Shown: positions 4,895-7,475 of the stretch, one piece after another
Layout of the letters: every line of letters begins with the position of its first letter
How positions within the stretch are numbered: position 1 is the first letter of the stretch
Source: Prolixibacteraceae bacterium
Lineage (GTDB): Bacteria > Bacteroidota > Bacteroidia > Bacteroidales > Prolixibacteraceae
DNA: 7,475 bases
Assembly: GCA_027451165.1 (NCBI GenBank)
Contig: DAIDJX010000166.1
Coordinates: 1 to 7,475, forward strand
Direction: 5' to 3'
The notes under the pieces: model-generated
The model's input: the letters and a program-made list of their open reading frames with translations, nothing else
Told to the model about the DNA's origin: nothing
Databases searched by the model: none
Program-made: the position numbers and the translations under genes

Positions 4895-7009
4895 ATGCTA
4901 CGATCCAGTTTTATAATCCTCCTTGTTTTTTGCGGGATATGTCTCAATGCCCGGGACATATACATTGCCCCGGGGGGCAGTGACCGGAATCCCGGAACCA
5001 GGGAGCAACCCCTGGCCAGTCTGACCGGAGCACGTGACCTCATCCGGGAGCTCAGGTGCAGGCAGCAATTAAATGAATCTGTTCACGTAGTGGTGACCGA
5101 CGGACGCTATTACATGACGGAATCCCTGGTTTTATCACCTGAGGATTCCGGGAGTGAAGCCTTCCCGGTCGTTTACCGGGCGGATGCAGGTGCCCGGCCG
5201 GTTTTCACCGGTGGTTTTGCCATCACCGGCTGGGAAAAGATATCGGACCACATCTGGAGGGCTAAGGTTCCGGAGGTGAGTCGCTATGGATGCCGTTTCG
5301 AACAACTGTATGTGGACGGGCACAGGGCAGTCCGTGCCAAAACTCCCAATTCGGGGTTCTATTTCCTGAGGGGTGTGGCCGAAACGGTGGTTTCCAGAGG
5401 AAACGGACGGGTCCCGGAGGTTGCTGTCCAAAAGCTGAGCCTGTTTCAGCCAGCAAATGAGGTGCTTAAACAGCTGACCAAACAGGAACAAGACCTGGTG
5501 GTAATGACCCTTTACCACAAATGGGACAATACCCGGAAACCCATTATGGCCCTGGACGCTGACAGTTCATGCCTTTATCTGGCCGGAGAAGGTATGAAAC
5601 CCTGGAACAGCCTGGACAAGCAGACCCGCTTCACCCTGGAAAACTTCAGGGCTGCGCTGGATACGACCGGAGAGTGGTATCTCGACAAAAAGGGCGACCT
5701 GTTTTACTTCCCGCCTGATGGAAAAGATCCGAATCTTATGACTTTTCATGCACCGATTGCCGACCGTCTGATTACCCTGGAAGGGGATGAGCAAAGTGGA
5801 GCAAAGGTTCAGTACATCCGTTTTGAAAACCTTCGTTTTGAAGTGACGGGTTACCGGATGCCCCTTTGGGGGAATGAACCGGCACAGGCTGCTTCTCCGG
5901 TGGAAGCTGCGGTCCAGGCTGACTATGCCGCACACATTGACTGGTTGAACTGCGAAATTTCCCAGACCGGCGCCAATGCGATCTGGCTCAGAAAGGCCTG
6001 TACCGATTGCACGGTGCAGCATTGTTACCTGCACGATTTGGGTGCGGGTGGCATTAAAATTGGCGACCTCCGCATTCCTGAAAATGAAAAAGACCTTACG
6101 CAACGCATTTATGTGGACAACAACATCATCCGCTCTGGCGGTTATGTTTTTCCCTGCGCGGTTGGGGTCACCATCTTCCAGTCGAGTGACAACCGGGTGA
6201 CCCACAATGAGATTGCCGACTTCCGTTATTCCGGTGTTTCCGTCGGCTGGGTATGGGGCTATTCCTACAGTCCGGCAAAACGGAATATCATTGAATTTAA
6301 TCACATTCACCACCTTGGCTGGGGCGAACTGTGTGACATGGGAGGCGTCTATTGCCTTGGCATGTCGGAAGGTACGTCGGTCAGTAATAATGTGATCCAC
6401 CATGTTTATTCGTTTGATTACGGGGGCTGGGGCTTGTATACTGATGAAGGGTCAACCGGCATTGTCATGGAGAATAACCTGGTTTATGCCTGTAAAAATT
6501 CCGGTTTTCACCAGCACTATGGAAAAGAAAACATCATACGCAACAATATCTTCGCCGCCAACATCAGGGCACAGTTGCAGGCCACGCGGGTCGAAGAGCA
6601 CCTCTCCTTTACCTTTTCGAATAACATAGTGTGGTTTAACTCCGGAACGTTGCTGTCCAGCCGCTGGAGCCAGGTCAGGCTCGCTTCTGACCGTAACAAT
6701 TATTGGGATGCGCGTACCGGGGATGTCCGTTTTGATAAGGCTACCTTGAAGGAGTGGCAGGCAGCAGGTAAAGACAGGAATTCGGTTGTTGCCGATCCTC
6801 AGTTTGCCGATCCCGGAAGTTTTGATTTCCGGATAAAAAACAAAGCGCTGATAAAAAAAATCGGGTTTAAGCCATTTGATTACTCGCAGGCGGGGGTGTA
6901 TGGCGATGAAAACTGGAAAAAACTGGCTGCTTTTGATGCGGCTGTTGCGGAACAATTTAATGAAACCATCAGGGCACACGAAGACCGGATGGTGGTAAAA
7001 AAGGAATAA
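4895..7009 (+). CDS. Secreted right-handed parallel beta-helix hydrolase, GH141-like
   Basis: This 704-residue protein has a cleavable signal peptide (1-19, LNA before Arg20) and no lipobox. The N-terminus (21-115) has the pattern DIYIAPGGSDRNPGT, then EQPLASLTGARDLIREL, then a tryptophan-containing cap (ITGW), as in GH141 and related beta-helix CAZymes. Residues about 135-300 form an inserted region with short beta segments. From about 300 to 600, regular helix turns recur with Asn-ladder motifs: NNIIR 409, HNEI 437, FNHIHH 468, NNVIHH 498, NNLVY 527, RNNIF 549, NNIVW 576. Asp481 (CDMGG) and Asp517 (YTDEGS), 36 residues apart on neighbouring coils, are my best candidates for the catalytic pair. 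The HQHYGKEN segment (539-546) adds conserved-looking polar groove residues. Known GH141 members include an alpha-L-fucosidase acting in rhamnogalacturonan II breakdown and a clostridial xylanase, so the substrate remains open. It starts 38 bp after the GH43 gene and is the last gene of the operon. GH120 or a polysaccharide lyase are less likely alternatives. Confidence 0.75.
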   Translation: MLRSSFIILLVFCGICLNARDIYIAPGGSDRNPGTREQPLASLTGARDLIRELRCRQQLNESVHVVVTDGRYYMTESLVLSPEDSGSEAFPVVYRADAGARPVFTGGFAITGWEKISDHIWRAKVPEVSRYGCRFEQLYVDGHRAVRAKTPNSGFYFLRGVAETVVSRGNGRVPEVAVQKLSLFQPANEVLKQLTKQEQDLVVMTLYHKWDNTRKPIMALDADSSCLYLAGEGMKPWNSLDKQTRFTLENFRAALDTTGEWYLDKKGDLFYFPPDGKDPNLMTFHAPIADRLITLEGDEQSGAKVQYIRFENLRFEVTGYRMPLWGNEPAQAASPVEAAVQADYAAHIDWLNCEISQTGANAIWLRKACTDCTVQHCYLHDLGAGGIKIGDLRIPENEKDLTQRIYVDNNIIRSGGYVFPCAVGVTIFQSSDNRVTHNEIADFRYSGVSVGWVWGYSYSPAKRNIIEFNHIHHLGWGELCDMGGVYCLGMSEGTSVSNNVIHHVYSFDYGGWGLYTDEGSTGIVMENNLVYACKNSGFHQHYGKENIIRNNIFAANIRAQLQATRVEEHLSFTFSNNIVWFNSGTLLSSRWSQVRLASDRNNYWDARTGDVRFDKATLKEWQAAGKDRNSVVADPQFADPGSFDFRIKNKALIKKIGFKPFDYSQAGVYGDENWKKLAAFDAAVAEQFNETIRAHEDRMVVKKE

Positions 7010-7027
7010 CGGAAATCGTTCACCACC

Positions 7028-7475
7028 TCAGAACAGCGCCTTGCTTAAAGCATACCAGATCGCCATTAATGCTGAAAAAACCGCACTGGCCATGAATCTG
7101 AATCTGAGGTTTATCTTATTCTGAATGAGATAATTGGCAATAATCGACAAGGGTATATTAACCAGGAATGACCAGGAAGCGATTCTAAGTATATCCCATG
7201 TTACGGTATGAAATTGTCCTGAAAAGAGCAGGATAAAAAACAAATGCCGGGCAATCCAAAGCGGATTAAAGTATAAAATGGCCAATCCCGTTTTTACCAG
7301 TGACTGTCTGAAACCCTCCATGCTTTTCACTTTGGAATCTATCCACCGGAAGTAATTTGGAATTTCAAAGGCATAAACGGTGGCTCCGATGACCATAATC
7401 CCCAAAAAACGGCTCCACATGAACTCATGCAGGATGAGTGATGCCACGGTATCTCCGGATACATAGATCAGGGCT
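7028..7475 (-). CDS. Multi-pass membrane protein, 5' end outside window (possibly Mpv17/PMP22-like)
   Basis: The frame is open from the window edge (first full codon 7474-7472) to a TGA at 7030-7028, giving at least 148 residues. An in-frame GTG at 7447-7445 is internal, and coding character continues upstream of it (ALIYVSGDT), so the true start lies beyond the window. About four hydrophobic segments are visible in this fragment, roughly at residues 22-42, 60-82, 92-110 and 120-142. Charged patches such as RWIDSKVK and NKINLRFRF separate them, so an inner-membrane location is likely. A GD near the start, a WID after the first span, and a late W-SFLVNIPLS then RF--SA-FSALMAIWYALS layout resemble Mpv17/PMP22-type four-helix proteins. 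That match is tentative. It converges on the hydrolase operon with only 18 bp between the stop codons and is probably unrelated to it. Confidence 0.65.
   Translation of the reverse strand, partial: ALIYVSGDTVASLILHEFMWSRFLGIMVIGATVYAFEIPNYFRWIDSKVKSMEGFRQSLVKTGLAILYFNPLWIARHLFFILLFSGQFHTVTWDILRIASWSFLVNIPLSIIANYLIQNKINLRFRFMASAVFSALMAIWYALSKALF

Noticed and set aside
5567..6403. Minus-strand open frame of about 278 codons antisense to the beta-helix gene
   Set aside because: The sense strand shows continuous beta-helix repeats and family motifs; the antisense product has no coherent domain or hydrophobic pattern.
6991..7027. Inverted repeat GGTGGT/ACCACC with inner AACG/CGTT around the convergent stop codons, possible terminator
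   Set aside because: The arms are separated by a lopsided internal loop (11 against 1 nt) and neither strand has a T-tract after the stem, so it is not a credible intrinsic terminator.

Overview
The window most likely comes from a plant-polysaccharide-degrading member of the Bacteroidetes/Bacteroidota. Three things point there: promoter-like elements of the TTTG / TAnnTTTG type, starts without Shine-Dalgarno motifs, and a cluster of exported glycoside hydrolases of families typical of that phylum. The tRNA also lacks an encoded CCA end. Species cannot be named from this sequence.

Layout. Positions 1-291 are AT-rich and hold no convincing gene, but contain a perfect 11-bp tandem repeat (265-286). 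A tRNA-Lys(UUU) gene lies on the minus strand at 330-402. It has its own Bacteroidetes-type promoter (434-464) and a hairpin/T-tract terminator (284-328). Its T-loop carries C instead of the near-invariant U at position 55. A roughly 240-bp intergenic region (403-641) separates it from three co-directional plus-strand genes. These encode a secreted DUF1680/GH127-type beta-L-arabinofuranosidase-like enzyme (642-3035), a secreted two-domain GH43 enzyme of the beta-xylosidase/alpha-L-arabinofuranosidase type (best start 3099, end 4856), and a secreted right-handed parallel beta-helix protein that looks like family GH141 (4895-7009). The gaps are 63 and 38 bp with no visible terminator, so the three are probably one operon. 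A convergent, window-truncated gene on the minus strand (7028-7475) encodes a multi-pass membrane protein with a possible Mpv17/PMP22-like layout.

How the genes may work together. All three enzymes have N-terminal export signals and no lipobox, so they should act in the periplasm or outside the cell. GH127/GH146, GH43 and GH141 enzymes act on arabinofuranosyl-, xylosyl- or fucosyl-containing plant cell-wall glycans. The set could trim side chains of a complex pectin such as rhamnogalacturonan II, an arabinoxylan, or an arabinose-rich glycoprotein. No SusC/SusD transporter pair or regulator is visible here, so this is either one arm of a larger polysaccharide utilization locus or a stand-alone enzyme cassette. 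I see no CRISPR array, transposase or clearly novel system; the most unusual signals are the tRNA T-loop substitution and the possible attachment-site-like structure on its 3' side.
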